Source: Karalla daura (Eukaryota > Chordata > Actinopteri > Chaetodontiformes > Leiognathidae). Taken from it: a stretch of DNA of 64,000 nt. The translations under genes were made by a program, and so were the position numbers. Shown piece by piece: positions 12,816 through 25,640 of the stretch. The stretch covers positions 7,023,036 through 7,087,035 of the forward strand of contig CM055191.1 of assembly GCA_029224185.1 (NCBI GenBank), read 5' to 3'. The notes below the pieces were generated by a model that did no database searches, was not told where the DNA came from, and saw nothing but the letters and a program-made list of their open reading frames with translations. The stretch's first letter is position 1, and each line of letters starts with the position of its first letter.

Positions 12816-13340
12816 GATGCTGAAATCAGGCTAATCCTGACGTTTTAACCACAAGTAATGAATCCCTGTGTAAAGAAGTGTGGACAGCGTGTCTTCCCAT
12901 GAAATGTATGAAGCAGGAAGTCCTGTTTGGTGCTGATTATCATAATAAAGTGAACTCTTCAAAGTTCAGTCAAAGGCCAAAGAACACACAAATAACAACA
13001 GCAGCACTGAGCAGACAGAGGGGTATTGATGTAATGAAGGTAGTCAAAGGTAGTGACCAAAGGCAATACATCGCTCCGTGTCCAGGCCGATTCCAATCAA
13101 TCACTGGAGCTGAAGTGAAGTCAACTCCAGGCTAGTCAGTCAGCCTAGCCCCCTGTTACACACACACACACCCACACACACATGCACGCATACACACACA
13201 CACACCTCTGCCTGCCTCTCTGGCCATGAGTCAGGGGCCCTCTGGGGCCAACACACACACATACACACACACACACTGCACCTGCTGGGCCCTGCAGTTA
13301 CCAGCTGTCAACTCCACGTGTTCTGTGCCGTCTGTTTAGA

Positions 13341-13364
13341 GTGTGTGCGTGTCTGTGTGTGTGT

Positions 13365-13428
<64 letters not shown>
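13341..13428. repeat. Long (TG)n microsatellite
   Basis: Nearly uninterrupted TG repeat of more than 80 bases with an early 'gtctg' and 'gag' interruption. CA-rich patches at 13160-13205 and 13250-13276 lie just before it. Confidence 0.95.
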
Positions 13429-13429
<1 letters not shown>

Positions 13430-15199
13430 CGCTCAAAGAGTAAAGGGTTGCAGCAAAGTTACGAGCCTCAGCTGGACCAGGAAGAGAGTGGAGGACAGTG
13501 ACGAGGGACCTTCAAGGACATTAACATGCATTCAACAAATGTTCAAACTGAACCAGTCTGACTCCACACCACTGCATGTATGCGTACTTCTGAATAAGGT
13601 AGATGTCTGAGCACAGACAATCTTAATATTTAAATTCAAATAGAGCTAAATCTTTTTCTAAACAACACCTAAAATTATTTTATTAGGTAATTACAGAATT
13701 TGTTCACTTCTAAAATATCTGGCTTTGTTTCCTTTTCTGCCGATTGTAAAATATTTTTGACATGGAACCTTTTTAGACATTTCATAGATAATGTGTATTC
13801 AGCGACAGTTAGCCACTAGTATAGTATGATAAATTGAGATACAGCGAATACGTGAGAATCACAAGTGCAACACCCTAAAAAAGCAATCACAGCGAACAGA
13901 AAATCATGATTCTCAGTTACACTGTGCAATCCAATCTGTTGCAAAGTGTGAAACAACATTAAGGATATCCAAAGTATTCAGAATACACAGCAATCAGTTT
14001 GAATACTTCACAAGTTATGTTTTGGGGCATGCATTTTGAAGTCTGTACAAAAACATCAGATTATCAGGAAGTTAGTTAGCTATGGTGTAACGTGTACACA
14101 CATGCACACAGTAATGGCAGGAAAAGCCATTAGGCAGTAAAATGGATAGTTTTTGTGGAATAATAAGACACATTACAGTGTTTACCTCAAGGGCATGACC
14201 TTAATCCTGAGCTCCCTCCCCACCTTCTGTAAGGGACACAGAGATAGGAAACCAGGCTCAGGCAACAATGAATAACATGTCTGTTTTGGGGGGAGAAAAA
14301 TCAATAATGTGTTGTGATGTGAAACTGATTCCCCACTGGATTTGGCTGTGCTCTGCGGAAGCCTATTCTCTGTGTGGCCCTGAGGTAAATAGTGTACTTT
14401 GTTACAGTGTGTAGCAGTAAGCCTTGGAGACCTGTGCAGCGATTAAGCCGTACTGGAGCACATTAGCCCAGGCCATGTCATGGCAGGCTGAAACAAGCCT
14501 GGCATGGAAGGGAAAAAAGGATGAAGGGAGTGGAGGGTAGGAGGATAGTGTGGGGGGGCGCACCAGAGGGAAGAAGAGGAAAAAGCGGGATCAAAAGAGA
14601 ATAAAACGAACGCAAAAACCAGGACGGGATGGCAGGGAGAGGAGACGTGTGTGTGAGAGCAAGTCGACCAAGAAAGAAAGAAAATGTGACAGAGAGAGAA
14701 AAGCGCGACAGAGGAATGACGTTTGGTTGACTTGGTGTCATACAGCTTGTGCGTGCATTGTCATACAAGACTTTACTCCCCCACACACAGGTTTTTTTTT
14801 CTTTTACATTCAGAGAACGACGAGACGTATAGCAAAACCCACGGACGTTTTTTCTGGTTTCGCAGCCTGACAGTAAAGAAGAAGACAGTAGAGGATGAAG
14901 AGAGGAAAATAGAGACAGGACAGGAGTGGGGAGAGTGACAAATTCCCTGCTGATGGCTATCTACAGGCTATTCGCCCTCGCCGCAGAGACCCCAGGCCCC
15001 GACCCGCTCTCATTTCCACCTCCATACTTATCCCGCTCGCCTTCCTCGCGTGGTAAATTTGTCACTTTTTGCATAATGGTGCAATACACTGGTGTGGAGT
15101 GGTGCAAGGTGCTGGAGAAAGGTGGGTTAGATAATGGAAGGGAGGACAGAGAGGAGCTGCAATTCCATCCTCAATCTTTGGAAAGGAAAAAAAAATACC

Positions 15200-15420
15200 C
15201 CCTGACCATCTACGTAATCCCCCCACAAGCCCCGCTCCCCCCCTCGTCTTTTTCTGTCCCCCTTTGCCCCTGTCACCCACCTCTCCCCTTCCATCCCTCC
15301 CCTCTTGTACACCACCCCTCCTCTCTTTCACACTCTCCTTTCTCTCCTCCCTTGCCCACCCTCCCTCACCCCCCCACCCCCCTCTCTCTTTTCACCCTCC
15401 ACCCGCCCCGTGTCTCTCCA
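15200..15420. repeat. Pyrimidine-rich low-complexity tract
   Basis: More than 200 bases that are almost entirely C and T on the + strand. Apparent Pro/Ser/Leu-rich open frames across it are composition artefacts. Confidence 0.85.
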
Positions 15421-15600
15421 GGAGGCAGTTGTCAATCAAGTGCGTCTCCCACAATCCCTCTGGAGCTCATTGTGCCCGCGGTCGCCGGCGGAGGCAGGCG
15501 TTGTGAGGCGGCGGAGAGCCGCAGATGGAGGGAGCGCTGTCAATCATTGTCACTAATTATTAATTTCTGTCACTCAGGCCCCCGTGGCAGCCATGTAGCA
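15420..15600. promoter_or_regulatory. Candidate conserved non-coding element 5
   Basis: A complex, GC-rich then AT-rich block sits between two pyrimidine tracts. It includes caatcaagtgcg, gtcaatcattgtcactaattattaatttctgtcac and an adjacent GC-rich core. The abrupt change from low complexity to structured unique sequence makes it a good enhancer candidate; this is inference. Confidence 0.35.
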
Positions 15601-15608
15601 GGGGCCTG

Positions 15609-15644
<36 letters not shown>

Positions 15645-15830
15645 TCTCTCTCCTCCTCTCCTTCTCCATCCTCACTTGTTCGGCGAGTCGGTCTGTCCCT
15701 CCCGTGTTCAGTCCCCCTCTGCCTCCCCTGTCCCTCGTTAAAGTCTCACCCTCTTTTTTTTTGCGCCTTTGCCTCTTTCGCTCAAGTTGTTTCCATCCCT
15801 CCTTCCTTCCTTCCTTCCTTCCTTCCTCCC
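15601..15830. repeat. (TC)n and (CCTT)n microsatellites
   Basis: (TC)n runs at about 15610-15652 and (CCTT)n at about 15797-15828, with C/T-rich sequence between. Confidence 0.9.
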
Positions 15831-16540
15831 ACTGTCGCCCTGCAGTCTCTCCCTCGCTCTTCTGCTCTCCACACTCCCAGGATGAGTCGATTTGGTATGC
15901 CACCCTGGCTACAAAAAGTTCAACCTTTCATTATGTTGTGCACGTGCACTAAGAACTGCCCCCCCCCCCTCCTCCCCCGGTCCTCTCCTCTCCAATCACC
16001 AGGTCAGTCCCCTTGACTCTCTGCTCCCTTTTTAATTGTATTCTGCCCTCGACCCTCCTCAGCCTCTCATTTCCCCACCTGACCCCCCCACTCCACTCCA
16101 TCCCCCAAACACACCACGTCCCTATCCTCTAATTCCTCAAGAATCCCAAAAAGACATAAAAAGACCTGCTTCTCCTCCCTTTCCGCTGTCTTTTTTTCGC
16201 TCTCTGCCTAGGTTCTGATTTCATCCGGTGAACTCTGGTGTTTTCAATTTGCTCACCTGCGCTTCAGCCTGTGATGTCACTGTGATGGTGGCTAATGAGG
16301 GAGGCCTGACCCGCATGTAGCTGCGGCGGAGGACGGGGGGCCGGTCCACTCTACTAAGGGTTCTGATCCACTCCTAGACCTCACCTCATTACCAGAGGTG
16401 CTGGGATAGGAGGCAAAGGAGAGAGAGAGAGAGAGAAAGTGAGGGAGCGAGAGAGTAGGAGTAGGTGATTAGGAGTTAGAGTGAAGACTCATAGTTATAA
16501 ACATATATTCATGAAAACATCTAAATATTCCTATGCCATG

Positions 16541-16545
<5 letters not shown>

Positions 16546-16570
<25 letters not shown>
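16546..16570. repeat. (CA)n microsatellite
   Basis: About 12 uninterrupted CA units. Confidence 0.9.
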
Positions 16571-16571
<1 letters not shown>

Positions 16572-17039
16572 GCATGCCTCAGTGTTACACAAACAACCAC
16601 ACCACTACATTCTGTTATCATCATTATCATCATAGCACATTCACACAAAAACACAAAAAACTTTTTCACGACTTGAACACTTTCTTTTCATGTATTATGT
16701 GAAAAATGTTTTTATCTAATTTAAAATGTTTAAAAATACATTTTGAAAAGGTATTTTAAGATAATACAATTATATATGTATTAAAAAAAATACTTTTCAT
16801 GCAATAGAAAATAACATACTTAACATTTTTAAAATGTTTAATGAAAAAAAAAACATGCACTTTAATGCCACTTCATAATGCACATAAACATATTGATATG
16901 CACACTGTAAGGTGTGTACTCTCCCTTCTACACACACACACACACACACACAGCGCCCCTCCCCATCTCCTCCCGGATTACTATTCGCGACAGACCTGTG
17001 CTGCTCTAATGAGGGGCCGAGGAGGAGGCCAGCTGGACA

Positions 17040-17480
17040 CCACTGATCCCTCACCTCCCTCCTCCCTCCCCATCACTCCATCTATATCTCTCTCCACCCG
17101 TCCACCCACACATGGACCGATCCCTCTGCCCCCGCAGCCCCCTGCATGTCCCACAGTCCTGCTCTGCATACAGCCATTAACACCCCTCTACCCCTAACCT
17201 TCTGTCTCCCTGCTCCCTCCCACAGCCTGTCTGCCTCTCTCTCCTCCGTCTCCTCTCTTTCCTGTCTGTTCTCTCTCTCTCTCTGTCCTCGGCACCTGTC
17301 ACTTTTCCCTGTCTTCCCATCTCTGTTGTTTTTTCCTCCTTTCTCCTCCTCCATCTCCTCTTTCTCATCTCCTTTTTTACCTGTCACGCTCTTTCTCTCG
17401 CCATCTGATTGTCTCTTTACTCCCGTTATCTATCCATCTCTCTTCTCTCTCGGCTGCCTATCTCTCGCTTCTCTGTGTGT
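17040..17480. repeat. Long pyrimidine-rich tract
   Basis: About 440 bases dominated by C and T on the + strand, ending in a TG microsatellite-like patch at about 17475-17518. Leu/Ser/Pro open frames within it reflect composition only. Confidence 0.8.
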
Positions 17481-18049
17481 GTGTTTGTTTGTGTGTGTGT
17501 GTAGGTGTGTGTGTGTGTCAGCATTCAGCACCTTAGTGGAGACAGGGTTTATTGGGGTAATGCATTTATCACTGCTGCACGCCAGGGCCTCACCTCCTTC
17601 TTTGAGCCAGTGAGTAATGAAAATGGGATCACTTCTGACAACACACACACACACAGATTCACACAAATGCACTCTTGCACACGGTCCTCACACACTCACG
17701 CACACACACAAATAAGAAAAAAAGGCATAATCGTGCTTGTTGTAACAAAATGCTTAGATTTTAACAGAAGGACTGGTGCAGAAGCAATGCCACTTAAAGC
17801 CCCCATAATACCCAGATCAAAGTGATGTTTGTGAACATACATCCAGGAGATAAATACAGTATCTCTCACATAAAAGAACAATATCTAGTGAGACGGCCCT
17901 TCTATCCTTGTATCACACTGCACTGTCGCTGTTTGGACAGTTTAACTTGACACAGCACAAACCTCACTCACACTGGGTGGAAAACCATGCAGGTCACTGT
18001 GTTGAACCACTATACACGTATTGCTATAGTTTGAACGATCTAGCCCCAG

Positions 18050-18180
18050 TCAGTGTTGGGGAGTTACATATTTAGAATACAAAATATGAATGAAGTCGAT
18101 TAAAGTAATGGATTACATGGAGGGATTTATCTATTTCAGATTTCATTCAGTATTTCAAAATATTCATTCCACTGCTCATT
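18050..18180. mobile_element. Remnant resembling a teleost DNA transposon end
   Basis: The segment starts 'cagtgttggggagttac' and continues with TA-rich 'gtaatggattacatgg'. This resembles the 'CAGTGTTGGGGAGTAAC' terminus of a widespread fish DNA transposon family known to me. It is too short and diverged to classify and has no coding part. Confidence 0.45.
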
Positions 18181-21100
18181 CATTGTGCTAAATTGTTTGT
18201 GCAAATGTTTTTGCATTTCTCACTGACATTTTAGGGGAAAATTCAACTGAGATTTGTTTTTCTAATTCATATCTCCTCTGAAAAAAGCTTTAATCACTCT
18301 CACACGGTGTACTTATCCAGGTAAAACCAACTGTATTAGATGGATCAGAGAAACGTTTACTCAAGCATATTTTTCATCCTTTTCTCTTACACAGTTTACT
18401 CTGTATACATGCGAGTCTGCAGGTCTGTCTGACTTGTCTGTCTTGTTTGCTGTTGTTTGTAAGTTTATCAAATCCAAGCATAAAGCAGCGACTATTTGGC
18501 AGATCTTTCAGTTATAATAACACTGATGCTACACAAACATTTTTGACAATATAAGCTCACTAATATAGACAAATCTTTGCTACAGTATCACAGGTTCTAG
18601 TATGCCTAAAATAAACCGATTACATCTCCATCCATGAACTGCATTTGGCAAAATTAGACTCCATGGATTTATAGTGGAAAGTGAAAGAAGTTACAGTTCA
18701 CAGCAATTGGAGGCATTGTTTTCAAGGAAGAGAGAAAGCAGGTAAGGATCAAGTGTTAATGGCCAGGGGTGCCTGTCTAATCCCATTTGTTCTGGCAGTG
18801 TCAGGAGGGTGCGGGGGGGGGGGGGGTCTTCACCAGTTTAAAACGATACCATCACCACAGGTATTCCAGCGAGGCTCTGATTGGCCTTGACAGAACAAAA
18901 CATTGCTGCAGCAAACGACTCAAGCGCCTCCCACGACATCAAACTCGAGCAAACAAGGTCAGATCGGCAGCGACATAAAGTTTAATCTTGGAAAACAAAC
19001 TTCTCTTCAAACTGCACCCTTAAAACATGGTGCATCGCAGCCGAGGAGAGCATTGCTAATACACCAAGCGGTGCGTGGAGAGCCTGAGTCAAAGGACTGC
19101 TGACTAATGTGCTGAAATGGTTGGAAATACTCTGTGGTGCTGCAGATGGCAGAGGTATTTGTTATTCATATGGCCCTCAAGGTGCATCCACAAGGCTCGC
19201 ACTAAAGTGTGTGTCTGCACGTGCACGTGTGAATGTCTATGTGTGTACGCCTTTGTGCGTGCGGGTGTGTGCGTGTCTTGTGCTTCATCCACAGTGCTGA
19301 GGATGCCATTAATGCTTGCTGCTGATCGCCCTCCCACATTTAAATAACAATAGTGCAGTCAGAAAAAGCATCGGAGTGAATCCAACCCGCAAAACGCCCA
19401 GGAGCTGCAGGCCCCAGCTCCTGCTGTGTGTGTGTTTGTCTATGTGTGTGTGTGTGTGTGTGAGAGTTTAGGTGCACTCGCTTGTGCTCCAACATCCACA
19501 TGCATGTGAGTCTTAGAAAAGATGGTGAGAATGAGACGCAGAGGAGGAGAAAGAGAGAGATAGAAAGAGAGGGAGAGAAGGGGAAGAGAGGCAGGCAGAC
19601 CGCAGCAGTGTCTAAAATACACATCGTCACTGTGTAGTGCAGATGGATTGTGTGATGAGAAACTGCAGGTCCAGGAAACCGCCCCATTAGCATGCACTGG
19701 TGGCCCCTGGATCCCTCAGTGGATGAGCTGCCTGTCTTTTAAATTGAGTATGGTGCTGGGCCAGAGGTGGACAGAGTCCTGACGGTGAGGTTTTTAGTCT
19801 TATTTCTCACCTCTGAAATAATAAACATTCCAGGTGTTCCTTCGATAACGTGCCGTGGCTTCATTAAAGCCATCTACTCTGGCACTGGAACACGCGCAGC
19901 TGCACAACTTTCACTCAGCATCTCTGTCAATAAGCTACTATTTACTAGTTCATAATGAAGAAACAGCACCACATTCATGCAACAGCCCAGTCAATCATGT
20001 GGTATCGACTCAAAATTACATTAGATTCTGAAAAATAAAGAAAGGCCTCACCCGGACACCAGCAATAGCCATAGCCAATTCACACTCACTCACTAACATC
20101 AACACACACCTGTGTTTTAACACAGTAGTGGCAATATTAAAATGGCATTATGAAGTGACATCAGTGCGGATGAGAGCTCTTGCAGGTGACCATTAATAAT
20201 TTTATCATTTACAACAGCGCTTCTATGTTCCTCTATAAAGATTGTGCTTAGAAAGGCATGCAACTAGGACAAACTGTGCAAGGCAGTGATGTGCGTTTGT
20301 GTATAACGCACTCAATTCAACTCAATTAGGATGTGTTAGGGAGGATGTTGGTTAATTTCAGTTGTGTGCAAAAATGGCCAATGTACTGTTTGGTTTTATT
20401 GTCCACACTTACCTCTCCCCCACCAGAAAAGAGTCCAGTGTCAGTTCTGGGCTGGTGGCTGACAGACAAGGCGCATGACACGGTCATACTTTTATAGATG
20501 GGTTCTAGTCACCTGAAAGTTTTGTCCCGGCCGCCATCTTCAGGATCGTACCTGCTGCACAGTTAGTACACTGAGAAAGTGAATTGGTGTAGTTTCAACA
20601 GAAAGAAATCATTCTTAGAATAATGAACCAGTTCAAGAGAACAGAAGATAACAAACTTTTACCACCCACTAGCTTGTCGGAAAAGTCCAAGTCCAAGTTG
20701 AAGCCAGGCGGTATACTAACGGACTGATCCATTCCCTCACGTCACGAAAGAATACGGTGTGATCCAGTTAGTTCCAGATAGAATTCACTTATTTTCCAAC
20801 TATCTGATGCATTGTAAAAGTTTGTTTTCTATGGTTCACTTGAACCGGTGTAATATTTTGAGATGAGGCTTCTTGCAGGCGGAAAAAATACGCAAATTCC
20901 CACCCCTGCAAACCCTGCTAACTGACATCAGTTCAGAGTCACCTTACCCAAAGAGTCTGGAACGTTCTGATGATGGCGCTACGCTTCAGGCGTTACGTCA
21001 CATGGAACCGATCTCTTGACCTAAATGAATTGATTAATATAAATAAATTACATATGTAATTACAACTAATGAATTATATGATAATTACGTACATTTACAG

Positions 21101-22757
21101 ATTATCTACCAATGTCGTGAAACAAAGTAAAGGTGTCTTACTATTTATCATATAATGCAAAGTTATGTTTTATTTGAGTACAAAAATGCTGTAAAATGAA
21201 ATGATAATGGGCATTTCTACTAAAATCTTTGCAAACACGAACCAGAGACAAATGTATCTAGGTTATAAATGATATACTTATTCTGGTTTATTTAATGCAG
21301 AATCAAAGACCAAAATGATGACATATTTAACAATGGTTTCATATAACTATTTTATGAAGGAGATCATTGCAAAGAAATTGCATAGTTCAGCACAGAAATG
21401 CCTCACTCTTTACCCTTAATATGTGTGACCATACAATATCACTTACTGTTACATTTACATGGAATCCAAATGATCTTGCTCTTGTTCTTTCTGACCTTTA
21501 AATCTACAGCAGCTGCACCTAAGCTCCATATTCACACATCCAATGTAAAGCTGACTCATTGTTGGGGGCTTTTGTTGCCAGGAAGGTGCATCTGATAAGG
21601 TGATTACTGAGCATACATGCAAATGAGTAACACTTGTTTGTCTTTGTCTGGTCTGATGTGTCAGTGCATCCTCAGTTGAATGCAATATATGACCTAAAGT
21701 CTGCAATCCTCCGACATGCAACTCCCACACAGGCTACATGAATTGCTCTGCTTTATACATAATCAGATAAACCATTCTGCATCAGCATCTTTCTATCCCC
21801 TTTTCATCTTCTTCCATCCATCTTACACATTCCTGGCCACCAGGCAGAAACAGCAGCGGGACTGCTGGAGTCGCTCCCTTCTCACCTCTTTGTTTGCTGT
21901 CACAGAACACCTACACACAAATGCAGGGATACGCATGCCAACACACTATATTGGATTGGACAGGTGGAGATTCACACAGGCAGGCTGATCCCATTCAGAT
22001 TCCATTATATGAGATTTCTTTAAAGGGAAGCTAGAAGGAATAAAAGGTTTTTACGTTGGTTTTGTTGAATAATGACAGCCTATTCCTGGCAGGGGATGTA
22101 CAGCAGGTCCAAAACCCTCATCACATTCTCATTCATGTACGAATATTGGATACTGAAATTGAAGTTAAAACCAACAAGTCTGAACAGATGTTTAATGTGA
22201 CTTGTAAAATCCAAGTGTGATGCAAATGCTGCCCCTTCATCTCCAAAAGTTTCTCCATAGCTGTACAAAGTGACACAACATCACATGATTATTCATGTCA
22301 GTGGTAGGCAATACAGTGAGTCAGTGCAAAGCCTACATGCTTAAAACGGACCTGTGAAGAAATGGGTCATTTTCATATCATTTCATACAAAAAATAATAT
22401 TCAAGGACATCTGTGTTAAGTAATGATAGCACTAGAAAATTAATTCGACCATTCTACGTCCTTTCAAAACTTTCGATAAAGCAGGATAATTGTCCCATAT
22501 ACTAGACCTTCGAATAATGTCAACAATGAAATCAACTATGCCTTTCCACTTATATCATGTGGATTTATTCTTACTCCTCTTGTGATGCAACATAAATTGA
22601 CACCAGTCACAAAAGTACAGTAGGCACAAGACAAGGCGAGTAGAGGAGGATGCCACAGGTGTTGAGACTTGTGATTTGAAATACAGAGACCAAAAAAATG
22701 AGTGTCTGAGTCTAACAAGAACCAGGAGATGATGCGCTGGTGCCATGTGAATATGGG

Positions 22758-22780
22758 GCAGCAGCAGCAGCAGCAGCAGC
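22758..22780. repeat. (CAG)n trinucleotide repeat
   Basis: About seven CAG units in non-coding DNA. The apparent polyGln or polyAla frames are not part of a recognisable gene. Confidence 0.9.
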
Positions 22781-23143
22781 TGGAGTCTGTGTCGAACAGC
22801 TCCGCACTTCACACAGCATCACTATCAGGAGAGCAGAGCGCGGGTAGTACTTTGCCAGAGTTGTACACTGTTTCACACACTCCCACAGTCCATCCCGTAT
22901 GCAAGCGTGTGTGTGTGTGCACAAATGTGGGAATGACTTGGAGCTCCGTGCTTCTCATTACTCAGCCACTGTAATGTGCTCACCGTTACCGTATTGAGGC
23001 TGGTGTTCCCACTGTTGGCTCACAGAAAAGGAAAGGACCGGGTTCACCTCTGTTCTGAATGCATTAGCACACATCACATTTCCAATCTGGACCTCCGCAC
23101 AGGCTCCCAGCAAGTCGACTGAATAGTAACAGAACGTATGCAT

Positions 23144-23146
<3 letters not shown>

Positions 23147-23211
<65 letters not shown>
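23147..23211. repeat. Long (TG)n microsatellite
   Basis: About 32 uninterrupted TG units. Confidence 0.97.
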
Positions 23212-23213
<2 letters not shown>

Positions 23214-23950
23214 GTGTGCACGCAAAGGAGGAGGAGGTGGGGGCTTAAAAATATACTCCTGTTCGTTGCTGATAAGTTGTGTTATAAGAAACTAGCAGAG
23301 CAGACAGCGGGATCATTAGCAGGACTAGCAGATTGAGAGGTGGAGAGGGAGGAAGGGAAATAGGGAAATTGGGAATGGAGAAGGAAGGGAGGGAGGGAGG
23401 CAGGAGGGACGAAATTACACCCAAGTTTCCAAAGTTTTGGTAGACGTTTGATTGATCCCCTGACCTATCACTTTACATCTTTTTTCTACCTGATGCTTGT
23501 GGAATGTGAAGTTAAATGTTGTCTTCATTGTAGTGTTAATTTAATTTTGTGCATCTGGGTAGAATGAAACACTGAGGTACCACCACTCAGACTACTGTGA
23601 CCTAAAGCACATGTTCACTTTGAACAAATAGCTTATTCCAACACAAAAGACCCATCTTTCCTTAAACCTAACAAACTCGTTTCTGTGCCAAACCTTGCCT
23701 CGGCCATGACACTGCCAGCATGTAAAACCCATCCAATTATCAAAAGTAATTTGTAATAGTTTTGGAAGGCAGGGATAATTGATGTCACCCCATATGATGG
23801 TCCCACTGATAGCACTATCAGATCATGTAATATCCCCCCACAAAATCAAAGATTATCAACAAAAAAGACAAAAGAGGAAAGAATGAATATGCACAACTGT
23901 GTGCTTCATCATTAATGAATCAGGTCACGATCTGATTGGTCTTGTGTAGC

Positions 23951-23979
23951 CTGTGTCTAAGCATTGAGCTTAGACACAG
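23951..23979. repeat. Perfect inverted repeat, 12-base arms, 5-base loop
   Basis: The arm ctgtgtctaagc (23951-23962) is the exact reverse complement of gcttagacacag (23968-23979), with loop attga. The stem can continue after a 4-base bulge, because tagc at 23947-23950 pairs with gcta at 23984-23987. The paired region is shorter than a usual microRNA precursor. Confidence 0.9.
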
Positions 23980-24105
23980 CATTGCTAAGCATTTTACCTA
24001 AATGTGATTTAACAGTTGAATTAGCTTATATATTTCATTAAGATATGTGGGATTTTTATTTGTGTGTTTTCTAATTCATTGCATCTGAAACGCAAAGCTT
24101 TAATT

Positions 24106-24170
24106 TAATGTTTATGGGAATTGAGGACTATATGGAGCCTGATTTTTAATGTTTATGGGAACTGAGGACT
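24106..24170 (+). repeat. Duplicated 24-mer
   Basis: taatgtttatgggaattgag... at 24106-24129 recurs at 24147-24170 with one mismatch, a spacing of 41 bases. It is a small direct duplication of unknown origin. Confidence 0.9.
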
Positions 24171-25409
24171 GCTGCCTCCATCCCCCCAAGTCTCTGCGCA
24201 CAAGTCCACTCCATCATCTTTAAGTCCACTTCTGCCCAAAAATTCTCAGAGGCCTTTTTGACAGCTATTACTACACTAGTCTACTGCCTGGTGCCGTTCA
24301 ACTCCAAAGAGCCTGTTTATTGTTTTAATAGTAGCTGCTTCAGTATTCTTTATGCTGCTGCTGCTCCCTTTAGGAACAACAAATCAAGGGAAATAAAACT
24401 TGCATGGCTAAAGGACATGCCCGGGCTGTAAAGAGAAAGAATAAAAAAAAACAAAGCATTAATAGAAAGGCTAATAAAATCTGTGTGTCCTACAGTGTTG
24501 TGAGGGACTTATAGTGGAGGTATAATGAACTGGTTAGGGCCCAGCAAGGGAAAAACAGGGCAGGGTTTTCTCAAATTTAATTTTGAAGAACTGTCTGGGG
24601 TGCATTTCAGTGTTATTGGCTCAGTTGTTGACCCGTTCCTCTACTCATGGAATTAAAGACTCCTATGAAAAATGTGGAGGATTTTTAATGTTCTGTGATC
24701 AGAGCAGTTCATGACCCTGAATCTCAGCATCTGACAGGGGCAAACAAAACAGGCAGATGCGTAAAAAATAAGTGAGTAGAGAAACGATGCATCCATTAGA
24801 CACTGAATGAGCTGATAAAAACCAAGCTTAATCAACAAGGTTGTGCTACACTTAACCCAAAGACCAAATGAGCGAACATCTCATATAAATCTCTTTTCAT
24901 CATCATATTGAGAATTGTAGAGTCACCGGTTATTCTTTCTCACTGCCTCAGTCTACGTCCTCAGAGCTCATTGCATATGGGAGAAAGTTCAGTTCTATCT
25001 GGATGCATCCCTGCCTCTGTGTACAAGCAGCAGCACCTGCTTTTCTAATGTGTCACTTATCTCAATGTGTCACTGTTTTCAGCAATAATACTGCTTCAGA
25101 GACAGTTTAGTTGATGGTACTGTCTCCCTCACTTCCCCAGCTCATCCTCTGCCTTTTTTTCAGTGGTTTTGAAAACACTTATTGTTATTGTGTGTGTGTT
25201 ATTTAGAAGTCTTTTCATCCGAATGGAGAGGAAAAGGATACATCCATATAACAGAGTCACATATTTGTCATACAAAATAGTGGTATTTCAAGGGAGTGAC
25301 GTGTGACTCAGTGATCCGAAGGTCAGGGCCTTTTTGTGTTGAGTTTGTGTGCTCTCTCTTTCCTCCCATGGATGAAAAGCAACTGCAGACTCTATGTTGG
25401 CCATAGGTG

Positions 25410-25640
25410 TGAGTGTGGATGTAAATAGTGTGTGAGGCTGTTGTGTGTGGAGTTTGCATGTTCTACCTGTATCTACATGGGGTTTTTTCTGGGCACTTCC
25501 AAAAACATGCATGTTTAGGTCAACTGGAGGCTCTAAAATTGCCCCTAAGTGTAGGTGGGTGTGTATTCCCTCTCACCGCCCTATGTGCACTTGGAGAGGC
25601 CCAAGCAGATCTCAGAAAGACTGTTAAGGTCCAGGTGGAT
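25410..25640 (+). repeat. Degraded teleost interspersed repeat (family A)
   Basis: It contains 'gtgtggagtttgcatgttct', a 'catggggttttttctggg' segment, 'aaaacatgcatgtttaggtc' and 'ggctctaaaattgcccctaa'. These are consecutive landmark blocks of the common fish repeat and this is one of the clearest copies in the window. Confidence 0.75.

Larger units (their letters stand above)
11811..15419. other. Intergenic, repeats and low complexity
   Basis: A possible further regulatory block lies at about 12080-12320 (unique, GC-balanced, with gactcattaaaagg and cttcattaacatgg). Repeats are at 12445-12815 and 13141-13428, and a long C/T-rich tract begins at about 15200. No gene is supported. Confidence 0.55.

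Noticed and set aside
13341..13428. Regular repeats as a CRISPR-like array
   Set aside because: It is a dinucleotide microsatellite without spacers, in a vertebrate genome.
14926..15741. 271-residue open frame on + strand
   Set aside because: Mostly Pro/Ser/Leu from a C/T-rich tract. It has no family resemblance and continues through (TC)n microsatellites.
22758..22780. CAG run as a coding polyglutamine tract
   Set aside because: It is only seven units long, with no supporting exon or gene around it.
23951..23979. MicroRNA gene
   Set aside because: The stem is too short for a normal precursor, so it is reported only as a hairpin.
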